Positions 24,718 through 36,229 of a DNA stretch of 64,000 nucleotides are shown here, piece after piece. Position 1 is the first letter of the stretch, and the number at the start of each line of letters is the position of its first letter. This stretch comes from Dryocosmus kuriphilus (taxonomy: Eukaryota; Arthropoda; Insecta; Hymenoptera; Cynipidae). The stretch spans positions 16,902,299 through 16,966,298 of the forward strand of contig CM076192.1 of assembly GCA_038277395.1 (NCBI GenBank), read 5' to 3'. Below the pieces are notes generated by a model. The model saw only the letters and a program-made list of their open reading frames with translations, was not told the DNA's origin and did not search any database. Position numbers and translations under genes: made by a program.

Positions 24718-25000
24718 GTTTAGACTTCTTTTCTTGCTGAAAAAAATTATTTACTTTTTATAAAAAAGAGAAGAAATAGGTGTAAAATCGGTTATTGGAT
24801 GAATGTAGCGGCATTAAAATTGAGGCTCACCTTCTTAAATAACAGTAACCAATAAATGTTACGTTTGTGTAAAACGCTACGAATCGCGTCTTCCGCATCC
24901 CATGTTTGGATTTTTTTCTTGTCTAAAAAAAATTATTTAGTTTTTATAAACTGGTAGAAGGAATACTTGCATTAAAATTGAGTCTCACCTTCTTAAATAA
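24709..25000. repeat. Tandem duplication of leader exon and intron
   Basis: The block from catgtttagacttcttttc (24715) through aataacagtaaccaata (24836-24852) recurs at 24901-25013 (catgtttggatttttttc through aataacagtaatcagta), a shift of about 170 to 186 bases. Both copies keep GT-AG-like borders. Confidence 0.75.
24737..24830 (-). other. Probable 94-bp leader intron
   Basis: On the minus strand the donor AAGAAG|GTGAGC lies at 24831/24830 and a pyrimidine-rich acceptor TTTTTTCAG|CAAG ends at 24737, just ahead of the ATG at 24717. The intron would therefore sit in the 5' leader of the gene at 20353-24717. A second, diverged copy of the same donor and acceptor lies upstream (donor at about 24988, acceptor at about 24923). 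Confidence 0.55.
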
Positions 25001-25102
25001 CAGTAATCAGTAAATGTTGTTTGGTTCTAGGTTGGCACTCTCTATTATTACGGAAATTTCGTTCATGTCGCTGAATTGTTAGGGATGGTATTACGAAATT
25101 TT

Positions 25103-25232
25103 CGTGCTATTGTTATAATAAAAAATTAATTAATTAATTAATTAAATTAATAACAATTAATAATAAATAATAATAATAATAAATAACAATAATAATAATT
25201 AATAATAATAATAATTAATAATTAATTATAAT
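25103..25232. repeat. AT-rich microsatellite (TTAA and AAT type)
   Basis: Runs of taat, then repeated aataataataat with interruptions. It is the longest TAA-type tract of the window. Confidence 0.9.
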
Positions 25233-25469
25233 TTCCCCGCTCCGGGGAAAATAAACATGGATCCCTTCCCACTTTCTTTTTTTCTCGCCAGGAAATTCGG
25301 AGCGAGGGTAAAAATCCACGAGGGCACTTTCGACACAAAATTTCGATTATTACTTATGTTTTTTTTTTGTAACTTTGTTTGAAACCATCGGAGCGGTGGC
25401 GAGAGTGAACATCGAATTCTCAACTGGAATTTAAATCCCAGCTCCGCGGTAGGTGGACTGGCCAGGGTT

Positions 25470-26330
25470 GCACACCCATGGTAGGAAGGAGAGCAGAGAT
25501 ACCACAGACACTAGTGTCTCTTTCTGTCAAGTGAGGCGGTCAACGGGGTTCGAGACTCCCAGATTTAGAGGGAAGCACTATCGACAATAGGAGGAGAAAC
25601 AAATTGATCCACCAACCACCAGCCTTCAACGAGATTTTAGAGGGCACTACCGAAAACCGGAAGTGGCAAATGGCGCTGAGAATGGTGAAACATGTCGAGA
25701 GTTACCTCATTTGTCAGCTGTTCGTAAATCACCATTATGAATTCTGAGTGGAATAGAGACAAGAGAAAAATGGGCCACCCAGAATTATCGGGTTCTATCA
25801 CTAACATAACTTCTTTCTGTGTTTGCCGCCAGAAGCATCGATACTGCTTTCAAGTTAGGACTGCGCACTCGACCAAGCGGGAAGCCACGATTGGCGGACG
25901 ACGGTGACCCGAGCGAAAGAAACGGTCTCATTGGTCGAACCCCGAAACTCTGGAGTCGGCAAATGGCGCCGGAACGGGTGAACCTGTCGACTGTTTTAAA
26001 CGCTTTCCTAACCTCAACTAAGGATTCTGAGTGGGATTAGGACAATGGAAAAATAACCCACTCAGAACCGTAGGGTCCTTTCATAAACCAAATACTTCTC
26101 TATGTTTGCCGCCAGAAATACCGGTACCACATTCCAGTCAGGATAGCGAGATCGACCAGCGGAAGTACTACGATTGGCGGACGACTGCCTCCCGGGCGGA
26201 AGGAATGCTCCCATTGCTTGGATCCATTTCCGCAGGCTGGACGCACCTGAAGACTCCAGTTCACTCTCGTTCCGAATTTGAGATTGTAAAGACCGATCGT
26301 CGTAATTTGTGTAAGATTGAGGACGTTGGA
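25470..26330. repeat. 283-bp tandem repeats
   Basis: Landmarks attctgagtgg (25741 and 26024), tgtttgccgccagaa (25818 and about 26104), cgattggcggacgac (25888 and about 26170) and ggcaaatggcgc (about 25664 and 25956) recur about 283 to 290 bases apart. Two full units and one partial unit are visible. GC content is higher than that of the neighbours. The short ORFs here change between units and look incidental. Confidence 0.78.
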
Positions 26331-27001
26331 AAAATACGTTTAGATCTTGTAAACTATGGAATTTAAGCGAGGTGATAACTATCTTCACCTTGATAACGTA
26401 TGTGGTTTTGTTTTCTGGCCGGTGCTTTTGGCGTAGTGGAGTTATCTTTGTTGAAGAAAAGGTTGAAATACCGCCAAAACGATCGGTTATGTGTCGGAGT
26501 GTTTCCTCGTTAGTCGCGTTAGATTGAACTCTTTCTCAGATTGGAAGCTCGTGATCGTTTCGGTAAGCTCGCGAGCGGTTGAATCTCCGGTTTCAGAAAT
26601 TTTGATATTATTTAGAATCTCTTCTCGTGGTCGGTGATAGTGATGTAATTTTCAGAGAATTTTGGGAACCGACCACGAAAGTTCTAAGATGGTGAGCTTA
26701 GGGAATTTCCACGTTCCGTCTATTTCGCGGTAACTCACGATCACGGGTAGTCTAGGTTAACTTCTTTTCGAGACCTTATACGTTTCTATATGAGTGGTAA
26801 AATAAATAAAAGTCGTGTTAACCCAAAGTGTTGGCCTCCAGCTTATTTGCGGTTGGACGAACCTATCCCCTAACATAAGAGTCATAAATAGATTCTTTTA
26901 GAGATAGTAAGTATCCCTGTTTGGTATTTGGTTAACCTTGAAATTCGTCAATAGCGAGACAGTCGTAATATGTTTCGAACTTCGCCATTGACTGGCGCCC
27001 A
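26331..27001 (+). other. Possible LTR end and primer-binding site remnant
   Basis: The stretch after the 283-bp units has an aataaataaaagt polyadenylation-like site (about 26800) and ends with tggcgccca at 26993, which resembles the start of a retroelement primer-binding site. I do not find a second LTR copy or coding sequence that clearly belongs to it, so this is a weak call. Confidence 0.25.
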
Positions 27002-27089
27002 TGACCAATTGTGAAAGATTAAAGTAGACCTTGCATTAACGTGTGGGAAATTTATCTAGGAGGATAAAATTCCCCTCACATCTTATTAT

Positions 27090-27420
27090 TTGGACCACCT
27101 GCTCTCAAGGGTACTCATAACCCGGTACTTCGCTACTAAATACGGTTGCGAACGCGACAAGTGCTTAGCGTGTTTATTATTAGTGCTTATCATTATTATC
27201 ATTATTATTATATATTTTTCCCCGATCCTTCCTCATCAGCCACGGAGTATGTCAAGTGCCTGATCAGTCAAAGATGTTAAAAATTTCATACGATGTTTGA
27301 TAACTCTTGCGACGATGTTGTACTTCGAAGTTCTGCCTATTCTGCTGTTTCCTTGCGCAGTCGTTAGGAGCGTTGGAAGTGATATTCATCGCTTATGGAT
27401 GCTTTTTTTATAGCTACTTT
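27090..27420 (-). repeat. Extra copy of the RLE-element 3' terminus
   Basis: 27100-27170 (cccggtacttcgctacta, gcgaacgcgacaagtgct) repeats the 3' terminal sequence found at 27480-27560 and at 62880-62945. It is followed on the minus side by a ccaaataataa tail start, as in the main copy. A TAA-rich tract (27178-27212) lies next to it. Confidence 0.6.
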
Positions 27421-28020
27421 TTGGAGCTATTATTATTATTATTATTAAATATTGTTATTATTAAACATTATTATTTGGCCGACCTCCTCTTATAGGTACA
27501 CATTACCCGGTACTTCACTACTAAACATGATCGCGAACGAGGCAAGTGCTCAGTAGGTTCGTTCGTGTCAGATGTCGTTTTACAAATCATTTTGCTTGCG
27601 CATTCGTCAAATAAATAAAATAATCCTGCTCTGGACCACGAAGCATCGCAGCTTTTGCTCAGGAGAAAAGAGGCGTCTGAAGTAAGAGGTGTTATTTTGA
27701 ATAGAGGAGATTCATAAATGCCTCATACGTAGCTCAAAGAATCACTGCATAAACAGTGACCCCCTTCAGGCAACATTATCAAAGACACAAAGAATCACTG
27801 CTTGTTGTTTTCTTTATACAAACAGTGACCCCTGTCAGGTAACATCATCACATACACCCTTCCTCAATTCTTATTCGTCAATCAAAAGAAAATATCAAGC
27901 GATGCCTATCCCAGGTGCCAAGGAGGCTAAAGCACGCCCCTCATAGAGAGTCAAAGGCGTACCTGGGAATAGAAACCAGAGCTTTATTCCAGACTTATGA
28001 AACTGGCATCTGAGATAAAA

Positions 28021-28028
28021 GATATATA

Positions 28029-28087
<59 letters not shown>
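28021..28087. repeat. (TA)n microsatellite
   Basis: About 65 bases of nearly pure TA within the 3' UTR of the RLE element. It yields an artefactual Tyr-Ile reading frame. Confidence 0.95.
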
Positions 28088-28095
<8 letters not shown>

Positions 28096-28256
28096 GAGCG
28101 ATGGACGACACACAACTTCACAAACGTACACGGATATAAACGACACGATAGCGAGAACAATAATAATAACAATAAAAACAAAAACAACAAGAAATTACAA
28201 GATGCTGTTTACAAATCAATAAAACAAAACAAACAGCTGAAATGAAGTAAACTTAA

Positions 28257-31200
28257 TTGTCAAAAAATAAAAATGTTTAAAGTGGCGTTGCCAACCCTCC
28301 CCCAACAACAACCCTCTCCCGTGCGGGACAAGCCCAGAAAACTCCGGACGATGCGGCAGGTGTTAAGCAATATCGCTTCCTGTATAAGATGTAGAAATTT
28401 CCCAGCTCCAAGGTCTTCCAAGTGCTGGATGCATCTCACGTGCGCGTTCCCTGTGGAGGAGATTAAAATCGGGTGAAGGGTGACCTTCGCCCTCGACGCG
28501 GCCATAATTTCCTGCCTTAACTCCACATACTTCTGGATCTTCTCAGGATATCGAAGTTGAATATTGTAGTTTAATGGAACACTAATGTCAATAATTCTGA
28601 CATGGTCATCGTGCTTGCTCCGACAGAGGACGTCTGGTCTATTATGTCTGACCAGGTGGTCTATCAGGATAGTCCTATCCCAGTAGAGTGGATGTTGTTC
28701 ATTATCTAATACTCTTACAGAGAAGTATTTGTAGTAAGGCTTATATTCCTCTAACAAACCAAGATTTAGAGCAATCTGTTAGGGGATAATCCCAGCAGGA
28801 TCATTGTGTCTACGGTTACATTCTTGCAATGCAAGCATCGTACAGCCATCAATGATATGCTCGAATGTCTCCTTTGGATTTCAACAGAGGCGGCACTTAT
28901 CAATAGCTGCCTCAATATTGAGGACGTGCTTTTGTTAATTCCTCGTATTCATCACTCCATCTTGCATAGCAATAACGGAACCCTCCGTTTCCGGAAACAG
29001 TTCTCTCCGATTTAACCAGACGTTTGAAGCATCAATATCCACGCATGGAAGATCTAGTATTGGGAGGGTGTTTTCCCTGCATTTGTTAGGAGAGGAATAG
29101 CAAAGGTGTTAATTGCCTTGGTGATGTTCTTACCACTGAGATCGGTAGACATGATCGATTTCAGTCGTCTCGACAAGGAACTCTTCAGTGCCTCTTTCAT
29201 TGCAGAAAGGAGTGGTCCTCTTGCCTGCAATATACCGAGATACCTATACGACTCTCCAAGAATCACCGTCTGTCTCAGATCCTGATCATTCGTTTCCAGT
29301 GAAGTGACCATCTCTCCATGTGATAGATGCACTGCAGTGAGATGTAAAGTGATCTTTGCAGTTTAGACTCTGGGTCAGCATAAACCTTTAGGTCATCCAT
29401 GTAAAGGAGGTGAGTGAGCTGAGATTCAGATACTCCCGCCATTATAATAAACCCATATGACGTATTTCGGGTGTCCTTCTCAGAGGATTTAGGGTCAAAT
29501 AGAACCATAATGAACTAAAACGGTCGCCTTGAAAGATGCCTCGTTTAATTGATAAGAACTGAGTGTCTCTCGAAGCTCTACGACTAAAACAGCTGACTTT
29601 CGTGCACCATGTGCTCATGGCGGGATCAAAAAGATGAATCACACATGCACTGATCTTACATATCCTGAGGACCTGAAGTAAATAGTCGTCAGGCACCGAG
29701 GGGAAAGCTTGCTTATAGTCAATATAGGCCATATATAAATTACGTTGGTGGTACTTTGCATGTATCCCGACCGCAGTATCAATTGTGACCAAGTCCTTGC
29801 AGCCATGGGAGCCTCGAAAGCTAGCTTTTGTTGTTCTGTCAGAACTTTGTTCTCTTCACAGTATTTATAGATACCTTCGGATATAATAGCCGCGAGACAC
29901 TTGTAGAGTGTGGAAAGACAGATAATTGGTCGATAGTCACTAAGAATATTAGGATCTGGTTTTTTTTGTATCATATGCGTGATTTCCTGTGCCATGAAGG
30001 AAGGCATAAGTTCCGGATTCTCTAAAATGGCCTAATGAGTGCCCGCAAGGGCGCGGTGTAGTACTTGTACCTGAAACTGTGCACTCCTTCCGGACCAGCC
30101 GCCTTCCAGTTCTTCGCCCTCTTTAGGATGCGAGTTACCTCAGAAGCTGTGATAGATAGATTATTATCCATTGCAGGCAGTTCTGAAACTCTTTCGTTTT
30201 CGAGGTCAAGCCACGGCGTGTCCAAATCACTTGATACATGATTACCCCAGATACCTGGCCAATATCTAGCCATCTCCTTAGCACTCGGGGGTTCAATGGC
30301 ATTATTGATCCCATCAGAAACTTTACAGTAATACTTCTTTTTATTTTTTAGGAAGATCTTGTCATTACTTCTCACGGTAGTCCTCTTGAAGCATCGCAGA
30401 CGCGCTGATAGCACCATCAGCATCTGTCTGAAGTAGTCGATAACTTCTTCTAAGTCCTTAGATATTCTTGGGCTGATGTTAAGTGAGCGAAGGATATCCT
30501 TTACGTGGCGAGTCAGCTTCTGTGACAGATTGCCCTTTGGAAATTTGTACAATCGACCAAGTTTGGCTCTTATTTTGCTGACCTCGTTTTGAAACCTAAA
30601 CTTCCGCGGAGGATCTGAATTACTCCTGGGGAAGTAGATGCTATTTCCCCGGGGCTTGGTTTTGATGCTCATCGTCTTGGCACACGCTACTGCAGCTCAT
30701 GTCTTGACGCAGGAACAGAGGCAATATGTGGTTTTTTCCACTGCCAACTAACTGGAGAAGGCCATTGTTAATCCTAAACTTAGGAAGAGCACTCCTTTGG
30801 GATGGTTTCTGTCCCGTAAACTCTATGATGGCATCAGTGAAGTACCATAAGGGACGCAAGCTCTCTTCATTAAGCTCTTCAGTGGGTTCCGTAGGGGTCT
30901 GGTCCGGCGGATAAAGCCCTAATGACTGACGTCTATGTGACAATCTTCGTTCCACATCCCCCGGGCCAAACTCCCGGACATTTTCAGCGTCGCGTACCTC
31001 GGGCAGAATCTCCTACTCGACCGTCTCCGTGGAGTTCGTTTCGGAGAGTGCTAGTTTTTGTTGCAGTCGCCTCTTGATGTTTTCAATATTGACCACGCAA
31101 CTAAGCATACGACGCTCAATTGAGCAGAATTGGTCAGCTAGGTGATGTGGGGTCACCCTCGAGAACAAAGCCTCAAAGTGACATTTGACGACATCCTTAT

Positions 31201-31417
31201 CCATGTTTTTCCATGATATGCGCTTTCTGGTCTGTGTACCCATCTGTTGTTGCTGGAGAACGGTCTCAACGTCGGATCTAATTCGGCTGCTGGTTCGTTT
31301 ATGGAGGAGATTCCTTCGAGATATCAAGTGTATTCTCCGACCAAGATCATCTTCTGTTACTGTCTGTAATTCGTATGGCGGCGTCACGTGTACAGTGTAG
31401 GTGAGTATCGTGTTCAC
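28257..31417 (-). pseudogene. RLE retrotransposon polyprotein, broken
   Basis: Minus-strand pieces in order: 31417-31013 (VTEDDLGRRIHLISRRNLLH, charged), 30955-30641, 30672-30022 (MARYWPGIWGNHVSSDLDTP, then KNWKAAGPEGVHSFRYKYY, the usual start of the RT in this group), 30007-29640 (ILSDYRPIICLSTLYKCLAA), 29792-29442 (YIDYKQAFPSVPDD; then IKRGIFQGDRFSSLWF), 29508-29275 with the catalytic LLYMDDLKVYAD, and 28757-28262 with PYYKYFSVRVL, YWDRTIL and NRPDVLCRSKHDDHVRIIDI. The last is the RPD...D endonuclease motif of R2/R4-type elements. A zinc knuckle is not evident. At least six frame breaks are present, and the stretch 29050-28760 is poorly readable. Confidence 0.8.
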
Positions 31418-31419
31418 GT

Positions 31420-32400
31420 GGATGAAGCTGTGTGCGAGTGTGGCGGTGGCGGCGTAGCGCGGTGTGTGTGGGTTCAGTGCATCTCTCCCTTTCGCTACAC
31501 GTCACATCGGGTCCTGCAAGTATAGAAATAACGTTGACACCTTGCGCGTCGGGATAGGCCTTGGAGAGGTGCGGTATGCCTCAGAAGAGGTGCGGTATGC
31601 CTCAGGAGAAGTGCGGTATGTCTGGTGTGTGCTTCCCTCCTTTTATATGGAATTCGGTACGGTCGGAGAGAAGGTTTCACACTCCTTGTGGCCTATATCG
31701 AGGGGGTTCCCACCGTGGCTCGTGTCGTTCGCTATTCTGTCCATGGAGATGCTTGTCGGGCATCTGACTTCGATGACAGGCCGTGTAAGGGGGAGTCGGT
31801 CGGTAACACGGTCTCGGGTGACAAGGGGGAACCATGGGAGCACGTACTGATCCCCGTGTGCACTAGGTTCGTGTGGCCATTGGAGCGCCCATTGACCACG
31901 AGAACCGTACACCGTCGCCGGGTCGTCGGCCGGGAAGTCGGTTTCGGGTGGCAAGGGGGGGGGGGGATCATGAGAGCACCCATTGATCCCCGTATACAAT
32001 AGGTTCGCATGGCCATGGGAGCGCCCATAGACTACGAGAGTCGTACATCCGGGTCAACCGGTCAGGTCGGAAAGTCAGCTCGGTCCTGGGGAACGACAAG
32101 TGTAGGAGCACCTACTCCCTGCAGTTCCCTCGCCCTTCTGCCTACCACAGGAACGCCTATTTGTAGGAAGAAGGCATGATTTTCACCGGGTGAGAGCTCA
32201 CCGATGTGCTCGGTGAGTCGTACCCGAGTCAACTGTCGACTTTGCTTCAAGCGTCTCGTATTAAAGAGTCGATCGGTTGTGTTAGCACATAGTGGAAGGC
32301 GTGGCGGGAAGCCATCCCCCCCCCCCCCCCGTGGCACGACTGTAGGCTTGTTTGAGACTGGCGTGCACGGTGGCACACTGCCTGCGTGGTAATGTATGTG
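31420..32400. repeat. GC-rich block with minisatellites
   Basis: Three copies of a 24-base unit (gaggtgcggtatgcctcag) lie at 31565-31625. A 134-base unit is repeated at about 31815-31915 and 31950-32048 (shared: gagcgcccat, ccgtaca or cgtaca ends, gatccccgt). A short poly-G (31955-31967) and poly-C (32317-32331) are inside. It is far more GC-rich than its flanks and abuts the 5' end of the minus-strand RLE element, so a promoter or 5' UTR role is possible. That role is inference. Confidence 0.6.
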
Positions 32401-33240
32401 AAAGTGTGTATTATTCACTCGTCACTCAGGTTTTTTACTTGAATCTTTTAATTTTTTGCTCAAATTTAATGCACATGAATAATTAATCTAACTATGAATA
32501 AAATAAATTAGAACAATCATTAAAATTTAAATCATTTTTTGGCGTTTATAATAAAAAACATATTTTTTTCTTAGTAGGAGAGATGTCCGTGAACTAACAC
32601 AAACATATGAATGAAATGAAATATGATTAATATTATTATTATAACTTTAAAATTAAAATTCGATATTGTACCGTCGTACTTAAGTAAAATTGTAGTTTCA
32701 TATTTTAGTTTAAATTTCTATTTTAAATATTTGTTTATAAATAATATAAATATATTTCAATAAATAATTTAATACAAGTTTAATTTAAATTAAAATACAG
32801 TATGAAATATAATTTAAGTAAATTATTTGTCATTGTCTCCTCCTTTCCTTTCACGTTCATATTAAACATTACATGCGGGCATTATATGTGTATGTATGTA
32901 TATATATATTATAATAATATAGACTTATAATATTATACTATAAGTATATATTATAACTTATAACAATGATGGTTTATTTACATATCAACGACAGTTAATA
33001 AGTAAATTGATAAATTGATTGTTGACTAAGTTTCATTATTACTCTAATTATTTAATTATTGATAATAAATAATAAGATATATTATTGAAATTATTTATTG
33101 CTGTCGATTGATGAGATCTTAATTTAAACAAATTAAACTAAAACCATAATTTGATTTTTCGGCCTGGCAATAGAGCACGTGTTTCAAAAACTGGTTGGCC
33201 ATATCAGCAATTCGTAGTCTCAAAGTCCACATCCGGTCCC
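32401..33240. other. AT-rich stretch without recognisable feature
   Basis: Very AT-rich, with repeated tataatat and ttaaattaa words. No gene, no repeat partner seen. Confidence 0.5.
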
Positions 33241-33249
33241 CGTTCCCAT

Positions 33250-34045
33250 TATCGCCAGATAGAATCAAAGCTCGAGATTCAGTAAAAAAATCCCTTCCTA
33301 ATCCTACACCCCTTAGACCACGAGGCTAGTCAGTGCCTTGTTTCGACAGCATTTATCGCCAGCATCTAGCCCGTGCTAGTAGCTCGGTAAGTTTGGGGAC
33401 TTACTGCCCATGCTCCGTCAGAACTTTTTAAAGGCGCTACCCTGAGTCGCGGTTGTTGCTCGAATAACGCCGAGTTTTGAAAAGGGTTTCGAAAACATAA
33501 AATGAACTTTAGTATAGTGCTTTGTGATTAAGGTCCAGAAGGTAGTTTTAATGTACCAAGGACTTGAAAAAACTGGGAAAAGAACAGCGAATGTGGAATA
33601 ATCGGTGGATCGTGAGCAGAAGTGCCGAAACCACAGATCACGAACATCGAACTAGGTCAGACGTAATTATTCTAACTCAAAATGCTTTTGCATTGTATAT
33701 GCACGAATTACCCCTTTTGTTGAAAATATTAAATTCTTTGTTAGAGCCCGGAACTCTTTTGTAGATAGGTACTAATAAGTGCCCGGCAATTATTAATGTC
33801 TTGGTTTTGAATAAATATTATTTCTTTTAATTGGTCAAAGTTAATCCAACCGTTTTATTGAACTTTAACCTTTTTTAATTTAGAATCCTGATCTTTTCTA
33901 TATCATGTAGACTCTCGGCACTTCCCTAAGGGAAGAATGGTGTAAAAACGATCCCCACATAAAAATAAAGTAAACAATCAGGATTCTTTCCCGATTGACT
34001 GTTTGGCAACCTACGGCGACCAAAGGACAAACGATCGTTCGTAAG
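33250..34045 (+). mobile_element. LTR-like sequence, plus orientation
   Basis: Several landmarks recur in reverse complement at 41190-42165: gcatttatcgccagca, ctcggtaagtttggg, ctgagtcgcggttgt, cacttccctaa, cccacataaaaataaa and cgatcgttcgtaa. It ends just before tggtggcagcggtggga (34050), a plausible primer-binding site. The 5' border is uncertain. Confidence 0.6.
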
Positions 34046-35136
34046 AAACAGATGGTGGCAGCGGTGGGATTATTTTGAACCTATGCCTTTGCTCATCATG
34101 TAAATTTTTTTAAAATAAATTTTGAAACTTGAACTTATTAAATTGTGAAATTGTTTTGCCGGGAGTAATTTAGTTCAGAATTCCAAAGACTAGTTCTGCC
34201 TTCTTGGCGACAAGGATTCCTCCCTAAGGTGTAATCTTCCAGCTTTCTCGGCGAAGTCGGTTGCACGTTTTTGAATTAACTGCTTTAATTATAGCACCTT
34301 ACGGTACGAATCGAATCTTAAACATAGGAGTTATCCTGAATCTTATTTACGTGAGGAAACATATTTTCAGTATAGTGGCAAAAGTTTATACGAGATACTT
34401 AAAGGGACTAAGTTGAGGTGCTAAGGGATTAGTTCAGCCTTCTCGATTGCACGTTTTCAATTTGATCTCTATAAGTACCCAAGAACAATTCAGATCCTCC
34501 TAAAGAACTAGACTGCTGAAAAGAGAGAGAGGAGAGGGTTAGAGTTGGAAACGCCTGATTTGTGATCGGGTCAAGGTACTAACCTTGCTGGATGCGACCT
34601 GATTCTTCAGTGAGTCTTACGTAACCAGAAGAAAGAGATTGTTTAATGTGCATACTACGTAATTTTACTAATTGTCCATAAACTATCCATAATAATCTTT
34701 ATATATGTAAATACATAACCATGCATATATGTTAAGGGCGTTAGAAGATATAGGCACATTGACTATAGTATAGTTGACCAGTCGATGTCTTAGTCATATA
34801 GGTAGCAGGACTAATATTTTTCTCGTATGCGTACAGAGGAGATAAAAATGTCGTTTTGCAGAACCAATTCTAAATCATAAGAATAGTCACCCCAATATCC
34901 GATAATAACAGTCAACTATTCGAATTTTACCTAAAACAACAATAATACCGAGGCGGTGAATTCCTGGTTTGTATACTATCCAACTCGTGAATACATAGTG
35001 TTCATTTGATCGATAAAATAGGGATGGTGATTATATCAATCGCGATGTGCTACACGGGCAGGAAAAAACGTTATATTCGGACAGGGGTAGTGCGGACGAA
35101 CTTCGCGGGTAAGACATTAATCGGACTCAATTCCCC

Positions 35137-36206
35137 ATGATGAAAATGAGCACGACCATGGCAATGGCCACTGCCTTTAAAGGTATGACCCTCCAGCAGA
35201 GCACCTATCACATCCCTAGGCTCGATGGGAAAACACACCCGCTTAAAAATTGTTTACAGAATTCAGATAACAGGTCCGTGTACGTCACTGCGGCCACAGA
35301 GCTCGCCTTTATCATTATCGTGCTAAGAAAACTATAAGCCATCGCTCGCGAAGGTGTACGCAATATACAATTCCTAACCCTTAAGAAACTAATCTCCCAC
35401 CTTAAGAAGCGCTTCACCCCAATTAAGAAGCACCAATTGTATTTCGAATCCATTGCTAACCACCGGATGAAACAAACCGAGAGCTTTCGCGATTACTGAG
35501 ATAGAACGCCGGGACTTCTTAGTGGCGCAAAGAAATCCTTTTAAAAAAAGTATATCGACCTAAACTACAATACCGATATGATGACGAAGCGCTCGACTGT
35601 GCTCGCGATGCGCACATTACAGGACTGCTGGAGATATATCAAGGTTTGTTGAAACAAGATATCCGAAAGACTTACATGAAGCATACGAGCATGTACTTCA
35701 TGTAGAAGAGTAAAAAAAGTATGCGAAAAAGACAAAGGTAATGTTGGCCTTGACGTGTTATGTGTCAAGGCTGGCGAGAACTCCCGATAGAGCTCAGACG
35801 ATCAGATAAACCTATGGATAAAATGACTTCACTATCCTCTAATCTCCATTACTCCCCGCAACCGTACATATCTTTTCCCAGTCCACACACCACATACACC
35901 CCTACTTATGGCGAGCAGTATCCTTATCCTCCAATATACCCCTTTAATTATGACTACCCATCTCCTATGCAGTATCAATCCCTATCAGCTGGCATATTCC
36001 CTAGTTCTTTATGGCCGCCATCTGCGCTGCATTTTGGGTCGCGAAAGACAACGCCTAAGCCCCTGTCTTTAAACTATCACCGCGCTCATCACTTGGATGC
36101 CATGAGAAGTGCCAGTCTCAAAGAGCGTCCCAAAACAGTCCAATTTCTAGAGCACCACAAACAATCTTCAGAGCTGGATATCAAAAAGAAATCTCCCTTT
36201 AGTTAA
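35137..36206 (+). pseudogene. Gypsy gag, broken
   Basis: The start reads YHIPRLDGKTHPLKN and VYVTAATELAFI, the N-terminal wording of errantivirus-type gag proteins. The reading continues in other frames through SHLKKRFTPIKKHQL, FESIANHRMKQTESF and a cluster of stops after 35490. The last part (35760-36206) is Pro/Tyr/Ser-rich. No CCHC knuckle is visible, as is usual for this group. Capsid function is known for the family; this copy is interrupted at least four times. Confidence 0.65.
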
Positions 36207-36229
36207 GATAAACCCCCTAAATTTCAAGG

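Larger units (their letters stand above)
27425..31420 (-). mobile_element. RLE-type non-LTR retrotransposon (R2/R4-like)
   Basis: In minus orientation: N-terminal region from 31417, RT region 30500-29050, C-terminal restriction-like endonuclease at 28757-28262, a 3' UTR of about 700 bases (28257-27480) and a TAA-type tail (27470-27425). The 3' UTR is shared with the plus-strand copy at 62160-62945, including gttgtgtg and the cgctcgaaatattatata segment. A TA microsatellite (28021-28087) interrupts the UTR here but not in the other copy. The element has frameshifts throughout. Upstream of it lies a GC-rich block that may be its 5' UTR. Confidence 0.8.

Noticed and set aside
27984..28190. A frame with alternating Tyr and Ile
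   Set aside because: Produced by the TA microsatellite.
31464..32002. GC-rich open frames on both strands
   Set aside because: They arise from minisatellite units and lack protein family features.
33564..33764. A 66-residue frame inside the LTR-like sequence
   Set aside because: The LTR partner at 41.2-42.2 kb does not keep it, so it is not coding.
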